From Rhizobium sp. BK418 (GTDB lineage: Bacteria; Pseudomonadota; Alphaproteobacteria; Rhizobiales; Rhizobiaceae), in the NCBI RefSeq assembly GCF_004341105.1, contig NZ_SLZK01000003.1, forward strand, positions 496,001 to 560,000: a stretch of DNA of 64,000 bases, written 5' to 3'. The position numbers were made by a program, and so were the translations under genes. Of the stretch, positions 19,019 to 28,762 are shown piece by piece. The notes beneath the pieces were generated by a model that had not been told where the DNA came from, made no database searches, and saw only the letters and a list, made by a program, of their open reading frames with translations. How positions within the stretch are numbered: the first letter of the stretch is position 1; the number at the start of each line of letters is the position of its first letter.

Positions 19019-19789
19019 TCAGCCGAAGCGGCGGCGAACCTGCTCAACAAAGCTGCGGCTGACCGGGATCTGCGTGCCATCGCGCATAAGGATGAGAATC
19101 TTGCCGTTATCGCGTTTCAGCGACGCGACATGAGCGTCGGCGACCCAATGCGACCGGTGGACCTGAAGGCCGGGCGTCCCTCCAATTTCGCGGAGCGCAT
19201 CGGAAAAACGCAGCAGCACGAGCTCGCGGCCGCGGCTTGTTACGACCTCCGTGTAGTGATCCTTCACGGAGAGACGCAGGAGGGTGCCGCGATTCTGCGG
19301 CTTCAGGCGATCGAGGATTGAGGTTGATAGACGGAGTTCCGCTGTTCCCTGTTCGATCTGGCGATGCATCGTGAGATAGGTGAGGAAGCAGAAGAGGGCG
19401 CAGAGCGGTAGTGCGAAGACGGCTCTGTAAAGGCTGCTGTCAATCGAGATCGGATCGCCCATGAAGGCATAGTCGACGAGACCGATTGCAAAGCCGATCG
19501 GCAAGGCTGCGACCAGCGAGCCGATCATCATGCGCCAGAACATCCGGTCCAGCGACTTGCGCAGCAGGGCGTCGGCGAAGACCGAAAACAGAATGGCAAT
19601 CGACCACGCGACGGCGTGCAGGATCAACCAGTAGGCGAAGCGCTTGCCGGTCGGCATGCTTTCCATCGTGCCGTACGGGCCGGTCACCACGAAGATCAGG
19701 ACGATGGCTAGAAAGGTTCCCCAGAAGCGCGGAGAGCGCCAAAAGACATGCAATTCGCGAAGCGTGGATTGCAAGGATGAGTGATCCAC
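19019..19789 (-). CDS. Membrane-anchored LytTR DNA-binding regulator
   Basis: 256 residues. About four hydrophobic segments occupy residues 20-145, followed by a cytoplasmic LytTR domain (about 160-255) with RLSVKDHYTEVVTS and LQVHRSHWVADAHVASLKRDNGK, typical of LytTR proteins. Such proteins bind direct repeats upstream of targets. It is divergent from the DUF2306 gene, its likely target (inference). Confidence 0.85.
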   Translation of the reverse strand: MDHSSLQSTLRELHVFWRSPRFWGTFLAIVLIFVVTGPYGTMESMPTGKRFAYWLILHAVAWSIAILFSVFADALLRKSLDRMFWRMMIGSLVAALPIGFAIGLVDYAFMGDPISIDSSLYRAVFALPLCALFCFLTYLTMHRQIEQGTAELRLSTSILDRLKPQNRGTLLRLSVKDHYTEVVTSRGRELVLLRFSDALREIGGTPGLQVHRSHWVADAHVASLKRDNGKILILMRDGTQIPVSRSFVEQVRRRFG

Positions 19790-19874
19790 GAAGTTTTCCT
19801 GCCGTTTACGCCATCTTTGTTGAAAGGAATGCAGTCATGCCGGAAACAAGGGGCGAATTCAACCGGAGCCGACC

Positions 19875-20363
19875 ATGAGCCTCGAGCCACTGTTCAATGC
19901 GCCTCTTGCCATTCAGATCCATGTTCTCGCCGTCGTGCCGGCAGCAATCCTTGGCGCTTATCTGCTCGCCTGGCCGAAGGGGACGCCGAGGCACCGGCTG
20001 CTCGGCAAGTTCTGGATGGCGCTAATGGTCATGACGGCGCTCTCGAGCTTCTTCATCCATCGCATCAATCTGGCCTATGGCTTCAGCCCGATCCACCTAC
20101 TTTCCGTCATGGTGCTTGTCGGAAGCTGGCGGGCTATTCTTGCTGCGCGGCGGCACGACATACGCACGCATCTCCGGGTCGTATCGGGCATGTATTTCGG
20201 CGGTATCGTCGTTGCCGGCCTTGCCACGCTGCTGCCGGGTCGGTTGATGAATGCCGTCGCCTTCTCCGGCAACGGTTGGGTGGGCTTAGCGGTGCTCGGG
20301 CTGGTTGCCGCCGCGACCGTCGGCACCATCCGATTTCGGCCGCGGCGCAGCCGGGCGGCGTGA
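19875..20363 (+). CDS. DUF2306-like membrane protein
   Basis: 162 residues with about four transmembrane segments and the pattern HRLLGKFWMALMVMTALSS, typical of DUF2306 integral membrane proteins of unknown function. GGAG lies 7 bp upstream of the ATG. The divergent LytTR gene probably regulates it. Confidence 0.75.
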   Translation: MSLEPLFNAPLAIQIHVLAVVPAAILGAYLLAWPKGTPRHRLLGKFWMALMVMTALSSFFIHRINLAYGFSPIHLLSVMVLVGSWRAILAARRHDIRTHLRVVSGMYFGGIVVAGLATLLPGRLMNAVAFSGNGWVGLAVLGLVAAATVGTIRFRPRRSRAA

Positions 20364-20447
20364 GGAAGCGGCTGGAATTAACCCTCGCACCGGATATATA
20401 ACTGACTCCTGAGAGCATGCTTGAGCGCATCGCCGGGGAGATCGAAG

Positions 20448-21371
20448 ATGGAATGGAAAGGACGGCGTCAGTCCGACAATATCGAGGATCGTCGCGGCGA
20501 TCCGTCCGGTGGCGGCGATTCCTTTGGCCGCGGCGGCGGCTTCAGCTTCCCGTCGGGCGGCGGCGTTGGCCGTCGCGGTGGCGGGCTCAGCATCGGCACG
20601 ATCATCTTCCTCGTCGTCATCTACCTGATCTTCAAGGCGATGGGCATCGACCTGATTCAGGTGATGGATGGCGGCGGCCAGATAGGCGGCTCCGGCTATT
20701 CGCAGAGCGAATCCTCTTCGCAGGCGCCCGCCAATGACGAGATGACCGCCTTCGTGCGCACGGTTCTCGCCGAAACCGAAGATACCTGGCACGGCATCTT
20801 TCAGTCGCAGGGCAAGGATTATGAGGAACCGCGCCTCGTTCTCTTCTCCGGGCAGACACAGTCGGCCTGCGGATTTGCCTCTGCCGCCACCGGGCCCTTC
20901 TATTGTCCCGGTGATCACAAGGTCTATCTCGACACGGCCTTCTTCCAGCAGCTTTCCGACCAGTTCGGCGCATCCGGCGATTTCGCCGAAGCCTATGTGG
21001 TTGCCCATGAGGTCGGCCATCATGTGCAGAACCTGCTCGGCATTCTGCCGAAATTCAACGAGGCCCGTCAGCGCATGAGCGAGGCTGACGCCAACAAGAT
21101 GTCGGTGCGGGTCGAGCTGCAAGCGGATTGCTTTGCAGGTATCTGGGGCAAGTTTACGCAGCAGAAAGGCATTCTCGACCCTGGCGATCTGGAGGAAGCG
21201 CTGAACGCCGCCCAGCAGATCGGCGACGATACGCTGCAGAAGCGTTCGCAGGGCTATGTCGTTCCGGAAAGTTTCAATCACGGTACGTCGGCACAGCGCG
21301 TGCGCTGGTTCAAGCGCGGCTTCGACAGCGGCCAGCTTTCGGCCTGCGATACATTCTCCAATCCGATCTGA
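20448..21371 (+). CDS. Neutral zinc metallopeptidase (YpfJ family)
   Basis: 307 residues. An N-terminal Gly/Arg-rich segment is followed by one transmembrane helix (about 45-65) and a zinc protease domain with HEVGHH (AYVVAHEVGHHVQNLL) and a downstream ELQADCFAG. These are signature residues of the YpfJ (peptidase U49-like) family. The start at 20448 (MEWKGRRQSDN) follows GGGGAGA at good spacing; an upstream TTG is less likely. The C-terminus is extracytoplasmic. Substrate unknown. Confidence 0.9.
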   Translation: MEWKGRRQSDNIEDRRGDPSGGGDSFGRGGGFSFPSGGGVGRRGGGLSIGTIIFLVVIYLIFKAMGIDLIQVMDGGGQIGGSGYSQSESSSQAPANDEMTAFVRTVLAETEDTWHGIFQSQGKDYEEPRLVLFSGQTQSACGFASAATGPFYCPGDHKVYLDTAFFQQLSDQFGASGDFAEAYVVAHEVGHHVQNLLGILPKFNEARQRMSEADANKMSVRVELQADCFAGIWGKFTQQKGILDPGDLEEALNAAQQIGDDTLQKRSQGYVVPESFNHGTSAQRVRWFKRGFDSGQLSACDTFSNPI

Positions 21372-21423
21372 ACGCGTGTCCGGCGCCCAACCTGAAGGGC
21401 AGGGTGCCGGTCGTCGCGAGAGC

Positions 21424-22416
21424 TTACTTTTCACTGTCCATATGCTTGAGCTGGGCTTCCGGATAACGAGCGCCCTTAGCGGCACCTTTCGGCACGGCGT
21501 GTTCGATGGCGGAGAGATCGTCTGCGCTTAGCTCAACGGCGCGGGAACCGAGTGCCTCCGTCAGGCGATCGCGGTGGCGAGCGCCGACCAGCGGCACGAT
21601 ATCCTGACCTTGTGCCGCCACCCAGGCGATGGCGATTTGCGCGACCGAGGCCCCCTTGAGAATGGCGATCTTCCGGAGTTCTTCGACCAGCGCAAGGTTC
21701 TCATCGACATTGCCTTCCTGGAACCGCGGGCTGAAGGCGCGGAAATCGCCCGCGCCATGCTGGCCCTTCTGCCAGTGGCCGCTAATGAGGCCGCGCGACA
21801 GCACGCCATAGGCGGTGATGGAAATGCCGAGCTCGCGGGTGGTCGGCAGGATCTCATCCTCGATGCCGCGGGAGATCAGCGAATATTCGATCTGCAGGTC
21901 GGCGATCGGTGCGACGGCGGCAGCCCGGCGGATCGTGTCGGCGCCGACTTCGGAAAGGCCGACATGGCGGACATAGCCAGCCTTGATGAGATCGGCGATG
22001 GCGCCCACGGTGTCCTCGATCGGCACGTTCGGATCGAGGCGGGCAGGGCGGTAGATGTCGATATAGTCGACGCCGAGGCGCTGCAGCGTATAGGCGAGGA
22101 AATTCTTTATGGCGATTGGGCGTGCGTCATAGCCGTTCCAGCCGTTCGCGGGATCGCGCAGCGCGCCGAATTTGACGCTGATAACAGCATTTTCGCGCTT
22201 GCGGCCCTTAAGCGCTTCGCCGATCAGCATTTCATTATGGCCCATGCCATAGAAATCGCCAGTGTCGAGCAGGTTGATACCGGCATCGAGCGCGGCATGG
22301 ATGGTAGCGATGCTTTCAGCGCGGTCGGACGGCCCGTACATGCCCGACATGCCCATGCAGCCGAGGCCAATGACCGAGACTTCCGGGCCGATCTTTCCCA
22401 AACGATAGGTCTGCAT
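21424..22416 (-). CDS. Aldo/keto reductase
   Basis: 330 residues with TIM-barrel AKR features: GLGCMGMSGMYGP near the N-terminus, NLLDTGDFYGMGHNE (catalytic Asp/Tyr), and the Lys of VISVKFG. It reduces aldehydes or ketones with NADPH. The start at 22416 (MQTYRLGKIGPEVS) follows GAAGGAGAAGAAG; the longer frame is an out-of-family extension. It is divergent from a LysR regulator, a common pairing. Confidence 0.9.
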   Translation of the reverse strand: MQTYRLGKIGPEVSVIGLGCMGMSGMYGPSDRAESIATIHAALDAGINLLDTGDFYGMGHNEMLIGEALKGRKRENAVISVKFGALRDPANGWNGYDARPIAIKNFLAYTLQRLGVDYIDIYRPARLDPNVPIEDTVGAIADLIKAGYVRHVGLSEVGADTIRRAAAVAPIADLQIEYSLISRGIEDEILPTTRELGISITAYGVLSRGLISGHWQKGQHGAGDFRAFSPRFQEGNVDENLALVEELRKIAILKGASVAQIAIAWVAAQGQDIVPLVGARHRDRLTEALGSRAVELSADDLSAIEHAVPKGAAKGARYPEAQLKHMDSEK

Positions 22417-22525
22417 CTTCTTCTCCTTCAGTGGCACCGATGGCGCTCTCGGACGCCGTTTTACCGCGGCTGAGTCTGTGCGATAATCCGGATACTCTCG
22501 AACGGGCCGTACGGAAAAATGCACA

Positions 22526-23431
22526 ATGGATGACCTTCCCCTCAGTGATCTGGATGCCTTCGCAGCAATTGCAAGGGAACGCAGTTTTCGCTCCGCAGCC
22601 CGCAAGCGCGGGGTTTCGGCGTCGTCCCTGAGCGATTCGCTGCGGCGGCTGGAAGAAAGGCTCGGTGTCCGGCTTCTGAACCGCACGACGCGCTCCGTCA
22701 CGCCGACCGCGGCGGGTGAGAGATTGCTCGAAAGGCTTTCGCCGGCGCTTTCGGAAGTGGCCGCTGCACTCGGTCAGCTCGATAGTTTTCGTGACAGTCC
22801 GGCGGGCATGCTCAGGCTCAACGTGCCGAGTATCGCCGTGAAGCTTTTCATGGCCGATCTTGCTGCGCGGTTTCTGACGCTCTATCCGCAAATCACATTG
22901 GAAATCATTGCCGAAGATACATTCATCGATGTCCTGGCTGCCGGCTTCGATGCCGGCATCCGATACGACGAGAGGCTGGAGCGCGACATGATCGCCGTGC
23001 CGATCGGCCCACGCCGGCAGCGCTATGTTACGGCAGCCGCTCCCGCCTATCTTGACAGGCGAGGCGTGCCGCAGCATCCGCGGGATCTGCTGGCGCATAG
23101 CTGTATCCGCCATCGCTTCCTCAGCGGAGCCTCTCTTCCTTGGGAATTCGAACGTGGAGAAGAGGTCGTAGTCATCACGCCGTCGGGCCCTGTCATCGCC
23201 AACGCGGTGGAAATGGAAATCGAGGCCGCGCTTGCCGGGCTCGGCGTTATCAGAACCTTCGAAGAACTGCTTGCGCCCCGCATTGCGGAAGGCCGCCTGG
23301 TGCCGATCCTGAGCGAATGGGACAGCGATTTTTCCGGTCCGTTCCTCTATTATCCGAGCCGCAATCACATGCCCGCGCCCCTGCGGGCTTTTGTGGATTT
23401 CGTGCGGATGGAGCAGCGAAAGAGCGTCTGA
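22526..23431 (+). CDS. LysR-family transcriptional regulator
   Basis: 301 residues, normal LysR length. A HTH lies in the first 60 residues (SFRSAARKRGVSASSLSDSLRRLEERLG), followed by an effector domain. It is divergent from the aldo/keto reductase 110 bp away, so local regulation of that gene is likely (inference). Confidence 0.9.
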   Translation: MDDLPLSDLDAFAAIARERSFRSAARKRGVSASSLSDSLRRLEERLGVRLLNRTTRSVTPTAAGERLLERLSPALSEVAAALGQLDSFRDSPAGMLRLNVPSIAVKLFMADLAARFLTLYPQITLEIIAEDTFIDVLAAGFDAGIRYDERLERDMIAVPIGPRRQRYVTAAAPAYLDRRGVPQHPRDLLAHSCIRHRFLSGASLPWEFERGEEVVVITPSGPVIANAVEMEIEAALAGLGVIRTFEELLAPRIAEGRLVPILSEWDSDFSGPFLYYPSRNHMPAPLRAFVDFVRMEQRKSV

Positions 23432-23564
23432 AGCATCGATTTTGGCCGTCCTGCCGTCAGAACATTGAAATGTTCACGGATTGTTTCGGACGTTTCAATG
23501 GGCTATGTCACATATCCGGCGACGAGGTCGTCTTTTCAGAAAATATCAGCTGTAGAGATGCTTC

Positions 23565-24812
23565 ATGCTTGATCCGAAATTCGTTCACCGCGGCCTTTTC
23601 CTGGTCTTCATCATCCTGTTTCTGGATGTCATCGGCATTGCCATCATCATGCCGGTCTTGCCGGTCTATCTGGAGCAGTTGACTGGCGGCACAGTCAGCG
23701 ATGCCGCAGTCGACGGCGGCTGGCTGATGCTCATTTATTCGCTGATGCAGTTTCTGTTTGCGCCGCTGCTCGGCAACTTGAGCGACCGCTTCGGGCGTCG
23801 TCCGATCCTCCTGCTTTCGGTGCTGACCTTCGCTTTCGACAATTTTATCTGTGCGATTGCCACGAGCTACTGGATGCTGTTCGTTGGCCGTGTACTTGCC
23901 GGCATCAGCGGCGGCAGCTTTGCCACCTGTTCCGCTTATATTGCTGACATCAGCAATGAGCAGAACCGCGCAAAGAATTTCGGCCTGATCGGTATTGCCT
24001 TTGGCGTTGGTTTCACTATTGGCCCGGTTATTGGCGGCTTTCTCGGCGAGTTTGGGCCGCGCGTGCCATTCTACGGTGCGGCCGCACTTTCTTTAGTTAA
24101 TTTCATTGCGGCCTGTTTCCTGCTGCCGGAAACGCTTGATGCAAAGAACCGCCGCAGGTTCGAGTGGAAACGTTCAAACCCGCTCGGCGCTTTGCGGCAG
24201 ATGCGACACTATCCCGGCATCGGCTGGGTTTGCATCGTGATGTTCCTGTTTTTCCTCGCCCATGCCGTCTATCCCTCGGTCTGGTCCTTCGTCACGACCT
24301 TCCGATATGGATGGAGCGAAGGTGAGATCGGCCTGTCACTCGGCATCTACGGCATTGGCGCCGCACTGGTCATGGGGCTCATACTGCCGCGCGTCGTGCC
24401 TGTTCTCGGTGAATGGAAGACGGCGCTTCTCGGCCTGTGCTTCTCGATGGCCGCCCTCACAGGGTATGCCTTCGCCTGGGAGGGCTGGGTCGTCTACACG
24501 GTGATCGTGTTGACTGTCATGGAGAATGTTGCCGATCCGCCATTGCGCAGCATCGCCGCCGGCAAAGTGCCGCCTTCGGCGCAGGGCGAACTGCAGGGCG
24601 CGCTCACCAGCATCAGCAGTATCACGACAATCATCGGCCCGCTGATCTTCACTCAGATGTTCGGCTATTTCACCAAGCCAGACGCGCCGGTCACCTTCGC
24701 CGGTGCGCCCTTTCTCCTGGCGGCATTTTTTATTCTCGTCTCCGCGGTTGTATTCCTGACGCGGGTGAGGACATCGGAGGCGCCGGCCAGAGTCTTCAAC
24801 GCGGCGGAATGA
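23565..24812 (+). CDS. Tetracycline-resistance-like MFS exporter
   Basis: 415 residues with 12 predicted membrane helices. The N-terminal [17 protein letters not shown] and motif [16 protein letters not shown] match the TCR/Tet group of MFS antiporters. Chromosomal rhizobial copies are widespread and their substrate is unproven. No TetR-type regulator is adjacent; the MATE gene lies 140 bp downstream in the same direction. Confidence 0.85.
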   Translation: MLDPKFVHRGLFLVFIILFLDVIGIAIIMPVLPVYLEQLTGGTVSDAAVDGGWLMLIYSLMQFLFAPLLGNLSDRFGRRPILLLSVLTFAFDNFICAIATSYWMLFVGRVLAGISGGSFATCSAYIADISNEQNRAKNFGLIGIAFGVGFTIGPVIGGFLGEFGPRVPFYGAAALSLVNFIAACFLLPETLDAKNRRRFEWKRSNPLGALRQMRHYPGIGWVCIVMFLFFLAHAVYPSVWSFVTTFRYGWSEGEIGLSLGIYGIGAALVMGLILPRVVPVLGEWKTALLGLCFSMAALTGYAFAWEGWVVYTVIVLTVMENVADPPLRSIAAGKVPPSAQGELQGALTSISSITTIIGPLIFTQMFGYFTKPDAPVTFAGAPFLLAAFFILVSAVVFLTRVRTSEAPARVFNAAE

Positions 24813-24953
24813 TCCATCAAAAACAGTGAAGCTGTGATGAATTTTTCAGCATCTGCCTCTTTTGGGGTGGTTCTTTGCGCTGCTTTACTCTAAGTCGACA
24901 TGATATTTTGCCGCACTGCGGCCCGTGATCGATTCAACCCTAGGAACAGTGTC

Positions 24954-26357
24954 ATGGACACGCCGATCGACGTGCGCACCATTGCGCCTGCAACCGACAA
25001 CCGCTGGTCTGCGCATTTCCGCGCCACGCTGATGCTCGGCGTGCCGCTGATCGGCGCTCAGCTTGCGCAATTCGGCATCGGCATGACTGACGTGATGATC
25101 GTCGGCCAGCTCGGGGCAGAAAATCTCGCAGCCATGGTGCTTTCGGCGCAGTTCCTGTTCACGATCCTGATCTTCGGCTCGGGCTTTGCCATTGCCGTCA
25201 TTCCGATGGTGGCGCATGCTTATGGCAGCGGCGACGTGGTGACGGTGCGCCGGTCGCTGCGCATGGGTATCTGGGTCGTCATCTGCTACTGGCTGCTGAT
25301 GCAGCCGGCTTTCTATAATTCCGAGACGATCCTTCGCTATTTCGGCCAGAAGCCCGATGTGGCGAAGCTCGCTCACGGCTACATCATCATCGGTCAGTTC
25401 GGCGTGCTGCCGGGCCTGCTTTATAATGTCATGCGCGCGCTCGTCAGTGCCATCGGCAAGGCTGGTGTCATTCTGCAGGTCACCATCGCCATGCTGGTGT
25501 TGAATGCGATTGGCGCCTACATCCTCGTGCTCGGTCATTTCGGTTTCCCCGTCATGGGACTGGAGGGCGCCGCAATCGTATCCGTCGCGGTACAGACGGC
25601 GGGCTTCCTGTTCATCCTAGCTTTCGTGCAGGGTAGGGAGGAGACGCGGCGTTACGAGATCTTCGTGCGTTTCTGGAAGCCGGACTGGCATGCTTTCTTC
25701 GAAGTCATCCGTCTCGGCCTGCCGATCAGCATCACCATCCTCGCCGAGGTCAGCCTCTTCACGGCAGCCTCGCTGCTGATGGGCCACATCGGCACGATAG
25801 AGCTCGCGGCGCATGGCATCGCGTTGCAGTGGGCTTCAATGGCCTTCATGATCCCACTCGGCCTCGGCCAGGCTGCAACCGTTCGGGTTGGTGTCGCTCA
25901 CGGGCAGGGCGATCATATCGGGCTGGTGCGGGCTGCGATCACCGTTCTGATCATCGCCAGTGCCGCCGCCATCGTCGGCAGCATCATCTTTGCGACCGTG
26001 CCGCAGGTTCTGGCGCGCCTGTTCCTCGATGTCAGCCTGCCGGAGGCTCCCCAGGTGCTCGCTTATGCCGGTCCGCTGATCGTCGTTGCCGGGCTCTTCC
26101 AGTTCGTCGATGGCCTGCAGGCGATTGCCAGCGGCCTGCTGCGCGGGCTGAAGGATGCGCGCGTGCCGATGATCATGGCGCTGATCGCCTATTGGCCGAT
26201 CGGCTTCTTTCTTGCCTGGGCCTTCGCCTTCCCGCTGGGATTCGGCGGTCTCGGAATCTGGTTCGGCTTTCTCGTAGGGCTTGCCGCGGCCGCTGCCATG
26301 CTCTGCGCGCGCTTCTACATTCTGGTTCGTCGGGAAGGGGCGACGGCCGGCGCCTAA
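24954..26357 (+). CDS. MATE family multidrug efflux transporter
   Basis: 467 residues from MDTPIDVRT with 12 membrane segments, NorM-like (ATLMLGVPLIGAQLAQFGIGMTDVMIVGQLG). It exports cationic drugs or metabolites by Na+/H+ antiport in characterised members. The ATG at 24954 is preferred, because an AGGAA site lies upstream and the 18-residue extension to 24900 is not hydrophobic or conserved-looking. Confidence 0.88.
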   Translation: MDTPIDVRTIAPATDNRWSAHFRATLMLGVPLIGAQLAQFGIGMTDVMIVGQLGAENLAAMVLSAQFLFTILIFGSGFAIAVIPMVAHAYGSGDVVTVRRSLRMGIWVVICYWLLMQPAFYNSETILRYFGQKPDVAKLAHGYIIIGQFGVLPGLLYNVMRALVSAIGKAGVILQVTIAMLVLNAIGAYILVLGHFGFPVMGLEGAAIVSVAVQTAGFLFILAFVQGREETRRYEIFVRFWKPDWHAFFEVIRLGLPISITILAEVSLFTAASLLMGHIGTIELAAHGIALQWASMAFMIPLGLGQAATVRVGVAHGQGDHIGLVRAAITVLIIASAAAIVGSIIFATVPQVLARLFLDVSLPEAPQVLAYAGPLIVVAGLFQFVDGLQAIASGLLRGLKDARVPMIMALIAYWPIGFFLAWAFAFPLGFGGLGIWFGFLVGLAAAAAMLCARFYILVRREGATAGA

Positions 26358-26382
26358 GTCTGCCATCTTATCCGTCTTGCCA

Positions 26383-26703
26383 TCAAGCTGCGACAGGCTT
26401 GTAGCTGGCGATATCGGCGCGAATGCCGAGGCGCGCGAACATCTCCTGCGGATCGAAATTGGCGGCGCTGTGGGCTGCTGCAACGGCCGCCTTCACATGT
26501 TCGACGACATCGGCGCTTTCCCACCGGGCAATCGTGACGAAATTGAATTCGCCGGGACCAGCGATCTGCTCCAGCACCTCGTGACCGATAAAGCCGGCCT
26601 GTGCCTCCAGCACCTTATGGGTCATCATGACGTTGACCAGAAATTCCTCGCGCGCCGCAGCCGGCACGACGAATTTGTCTATCCTATAGAAAGTTCCGCT
26701 CAT
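26383..26703 (-). CDS. Antibiotic biosynthesis monooxygenase (ABM)-fold protein
   Basis: 106 residues in the ferredoxin-like alpha+beta fold of small ABM-domain proteins (YRIDKFVVPAAAREEFLVNV at the start and FVTIARWESADVVEHVKAAV later). Members are heme-degrading or quinone-related monooxygenases; the role here is unassigned. It is convergent with the MATE gene. Confidence 0.75.
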   Translation of the reverse strand: MSGTFYRIDKFVVPAAAREEFLVNVMMTHKVLEAQAGFIGHEVLEQIAGPGEFNFVTIARWESADVVEHVKAAVAAAHSAANFDPQEMFARLGIRADIASYKPVAA

Positions 26704-26778
26704 CCAGTTTTCTCCTGCATCTGATGTTCGCAGGCAGTTCTGTAATTCCTCAACTTAACTTGAGGTCAATACGCGGGC

Positions 26779-26808
26779 AAAAGAAAAAGGCCCGCATCGA
26801 GCGAGCCT
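26779..26808 (-). terminator. carA intrinsic terminator
   Basis: About 25 bp past the carA stop on the minus strand, AGGCTCGC and GCGGGCCT pair across a TCGAT loop, followed by TTTTTCTTTT. The stem includes one G-T pair. Confidence 0.7.
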
Positions 26809-26832
26809 TGATCTGAATCGAGGTTTGGCAGA

Positions 26833-28044
26833 TCAGCGTTCGGCCAGTGCCGGCTCGCCCTTCTTTTCGCGCACCATGTTGATGAAGCGGCGGAAGAGAT
26901 AGTGGCTGTCCTGCGGGCCGGGCGAGGCTTCCGGGTGGTGCTGGACGGAGAAGACCGACTTGCCGAGAACGCGCAGGCCGCAATTGCTGCCGTCGAAGAG
27001 CGATACGTGAGTCTCTTCAACGCCTTCCGGCAGCGACTTCGTGTCGACCGCGAAGCCGTGGTTCATCGAGACGATCTCGACCTTGCCGGTCGTGTGGTCT
27101 TTAACCGGATGATTGGCGCCGTGGTGCCCCTGGTGCATCTTCTCGGTCTTGGCACCGAGTGCCAGGCCGAGCATCTGGTGGCCGAGGCAGATGCCGAAAA
27201 CGGGGATATCGGTGCGAATGAGCTCCTTGATGACCGGCACGGCATATTCGCCTGTGGCAGCCGGGTCGCCCGGGCCGTTCGACAGGAAGATGCCGTCGGG
27301 CTGCAGGGCGAGCACGTCCTCAGCGTTCGTCGTTGCCGGCATGACAGTGACCTTGCAGTCGAGGCCGGCGAAGAGGCGCAGGATGTTGCGCTTCACGCCG
27401 TAATCCAGGCAGACGACATGGTATTTCGCGTCGGAGGCGCCGAGTTCGCCGTAGCCCTCGTTCCAGATCCAGGGGGTCTGCGACCATTGCGAGGACTGGC
27501 CGGAGGAAGCGACCTTGGCGAGGTCAAGGCCTTCGAGGCCGCTCCATGCCTTGGCTTCCGCCTTCAGTGCCTCGACGTCGAAATTGCCTGCTGGGTCATG
27601 GGCGATGACGGCATTTGGCGAACCGTTCTCGCGGATCCAGGCGGTCAGCGCGCGGGTGTCGATGCCGCAGAGGCCTATGATGCCGCGAGCCTTCAGCCAG
27701 GCGTCGAGATGCTTGACAGCACGATAATTCGAGGGCTCGGTGATGTCGGCCTTGAAGATCACGCCGACCGCGCCATGGCGGGCTGCCGGCGTCAGGTCTT
27801 CGATATCTTCCTCGTTGGTGCCGATATTGCCGATATGGGGGAAGGTGAAGGTGACGATCTGGCCGAGATAGGAGGGGTCGGTGAGGATTTCCTCGTACCC
27901 CGTCAGCGCCGTATTGAAGACTGCTTCGGCCTGGACCTTGCCGGTTGCGCCGATACCCTTGCCTTCGATGACGGTGCCGTCGGCAAGAACGAGCAGGGCT
28001 GTCGGCTTTTCGGTTGTCCAGGGTGCTGTTGCGGTCATCTTCAT
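26833..28044 (-). CDS. carA: Carbamoyl-phosphate synthase small subunit
   Basis: 403 residues. The N-terminal small-subunit domain (to about 190) is followed by a class I glutamine amidotransferase domain with nucleophile Cys286 (FGICLGHQMLG) and His in HHPEASPGP. It hydrolyses glutamine and feeds ammonia to CarB. An alternative ATG two codons in (28038) is equally possible. carA and carB are not adjacent here. Confidence 0.97.
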   Translation of the reverse strand: MKMTATAPWTTEKPTALLVLADGTVIEGKGIGATGKVQAEAVFNTALTGYEEILTDPSYLGQIVTFTFPHIGNIGTNEEDIEDLTPAARHGAVGVIFKADITEPSNYRAVKHLDAWLKARGIIGLCGIDTRALTAWIRENGSPNAVIAHDPAGNFDVEALKAEAKAWSGLEGLDLAKVASSGQSSQWSQTPWIWNEGYGELGASDAKYHVVCLDYGVKRNILRLFAGLDCKVTVMPATTNAEDVLALQPDGIFLSNGPGDPAATGEYAVPVIKELIRTDIPVFGICLGHQMLGLALGAKTEKMHQGHHGANHPVKDHTTGKVEIVSMNHGFAVDTKSLPEGVEETHVSLFDGSNCGLRVLGKSVFSVQHHPEASPGPQDSHYLFRRFINMVREKKGEPALAER

Positions 28045-28309
28045 CCCGTTTCCGGCGGGCTTCTGCGTTGGGATACGCGAGCCGGCCTTTTGATCTCGCA
28101 GGCGCAGGCGCGCGACTTTGGCCGCGTTTGACGCCTGATCACGAATTTTGGTGCAGGTGGCGGTAGATAGCCATGCTCTTTGTCTAGGTCAATCTTTGTA
28201 CCGCAGATTGCGGCACTTTTCCTGCTGATATAGGCCGGATTCTCGCAATTTATTTGATCCCACGCATCAGCCTGGTTTATGAAAGCGCCATTTTAAAAGG
28301 AGTAGTGAC

Positions 28310-28762
28310 ATGTTGCGCGACCAACTCGCCACCGAGCTTAAAGAGGCCATGAAGGCGAAAAAGATGGACCGACTCGGCACCATCCGCCTCATCCAGGCCG
28401 CGATCAAGGATCGCGACATCGCAAATCGCGGCGCCGGCAAGGAAGAGGCTGGCGATGAGGAAGTGCTGCAGATCCTGGCCAAGATGGTCAAGCAGCGCGA
28501 TGAGTCGGCCAAGATCTACGAAGAGAATGCCCGTCCGGAGCTAGCTGCGAAGGAACGCGCCGAAATCGCCGTCATCCAAGATTTTCTGCCGAAGCAGCTG
28601 TCGGATGATGAAGTGCGTGCCAATATTGCAGGCATCATCAAGGAAGTTGGCGCAGAAGGGCCGAAGGACATGGGCAAGATCATGGCTGCGCTCAAAGAAC
28701 GTTATGCCGGGCAGATGGATTTCGCCAAGGCTTCCGGCACCGTCAAAGAGCTCTTGAAATAA
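28310..28762 (+). CDS. GatB/YqeY domain protein
   Basis: 150 residues of the YqeY family, homologous to the tail domain of the GatB subunit of tRNA-dependent amidotransferase. Visible family features are MLRDQLATELKEAMKAKKMDRLGTIRLI and the end GQMDFAKASGTVKELLK. AAGGAG sits 6 bp before the ATG. Its role is unclear; a link to charged tRNA metabolism is only suggested by homology. Its 3' end overlaps the convergent hypothetical gene by 20 bp. Confidence 0.9.
   Translation: MLRDQLATELKEAMKAKKMDRLGTIRLIQAAIKDRDIANRGAGKEEAGDEEVLQILAKMVKQRDESAKIYEENARPELAAKERAEIAVIQDFLPKQLSDDEVRANIAGIIKEVGAEGPKDMGKIMAALKERYAGQMDFAKASGTVKELLK

Noticed and set aside
26281..26724. A 147-codon plus-strand frame
   Set aside because: It overlaps the ABM protein gene in antisense and the end of the MATE gene.
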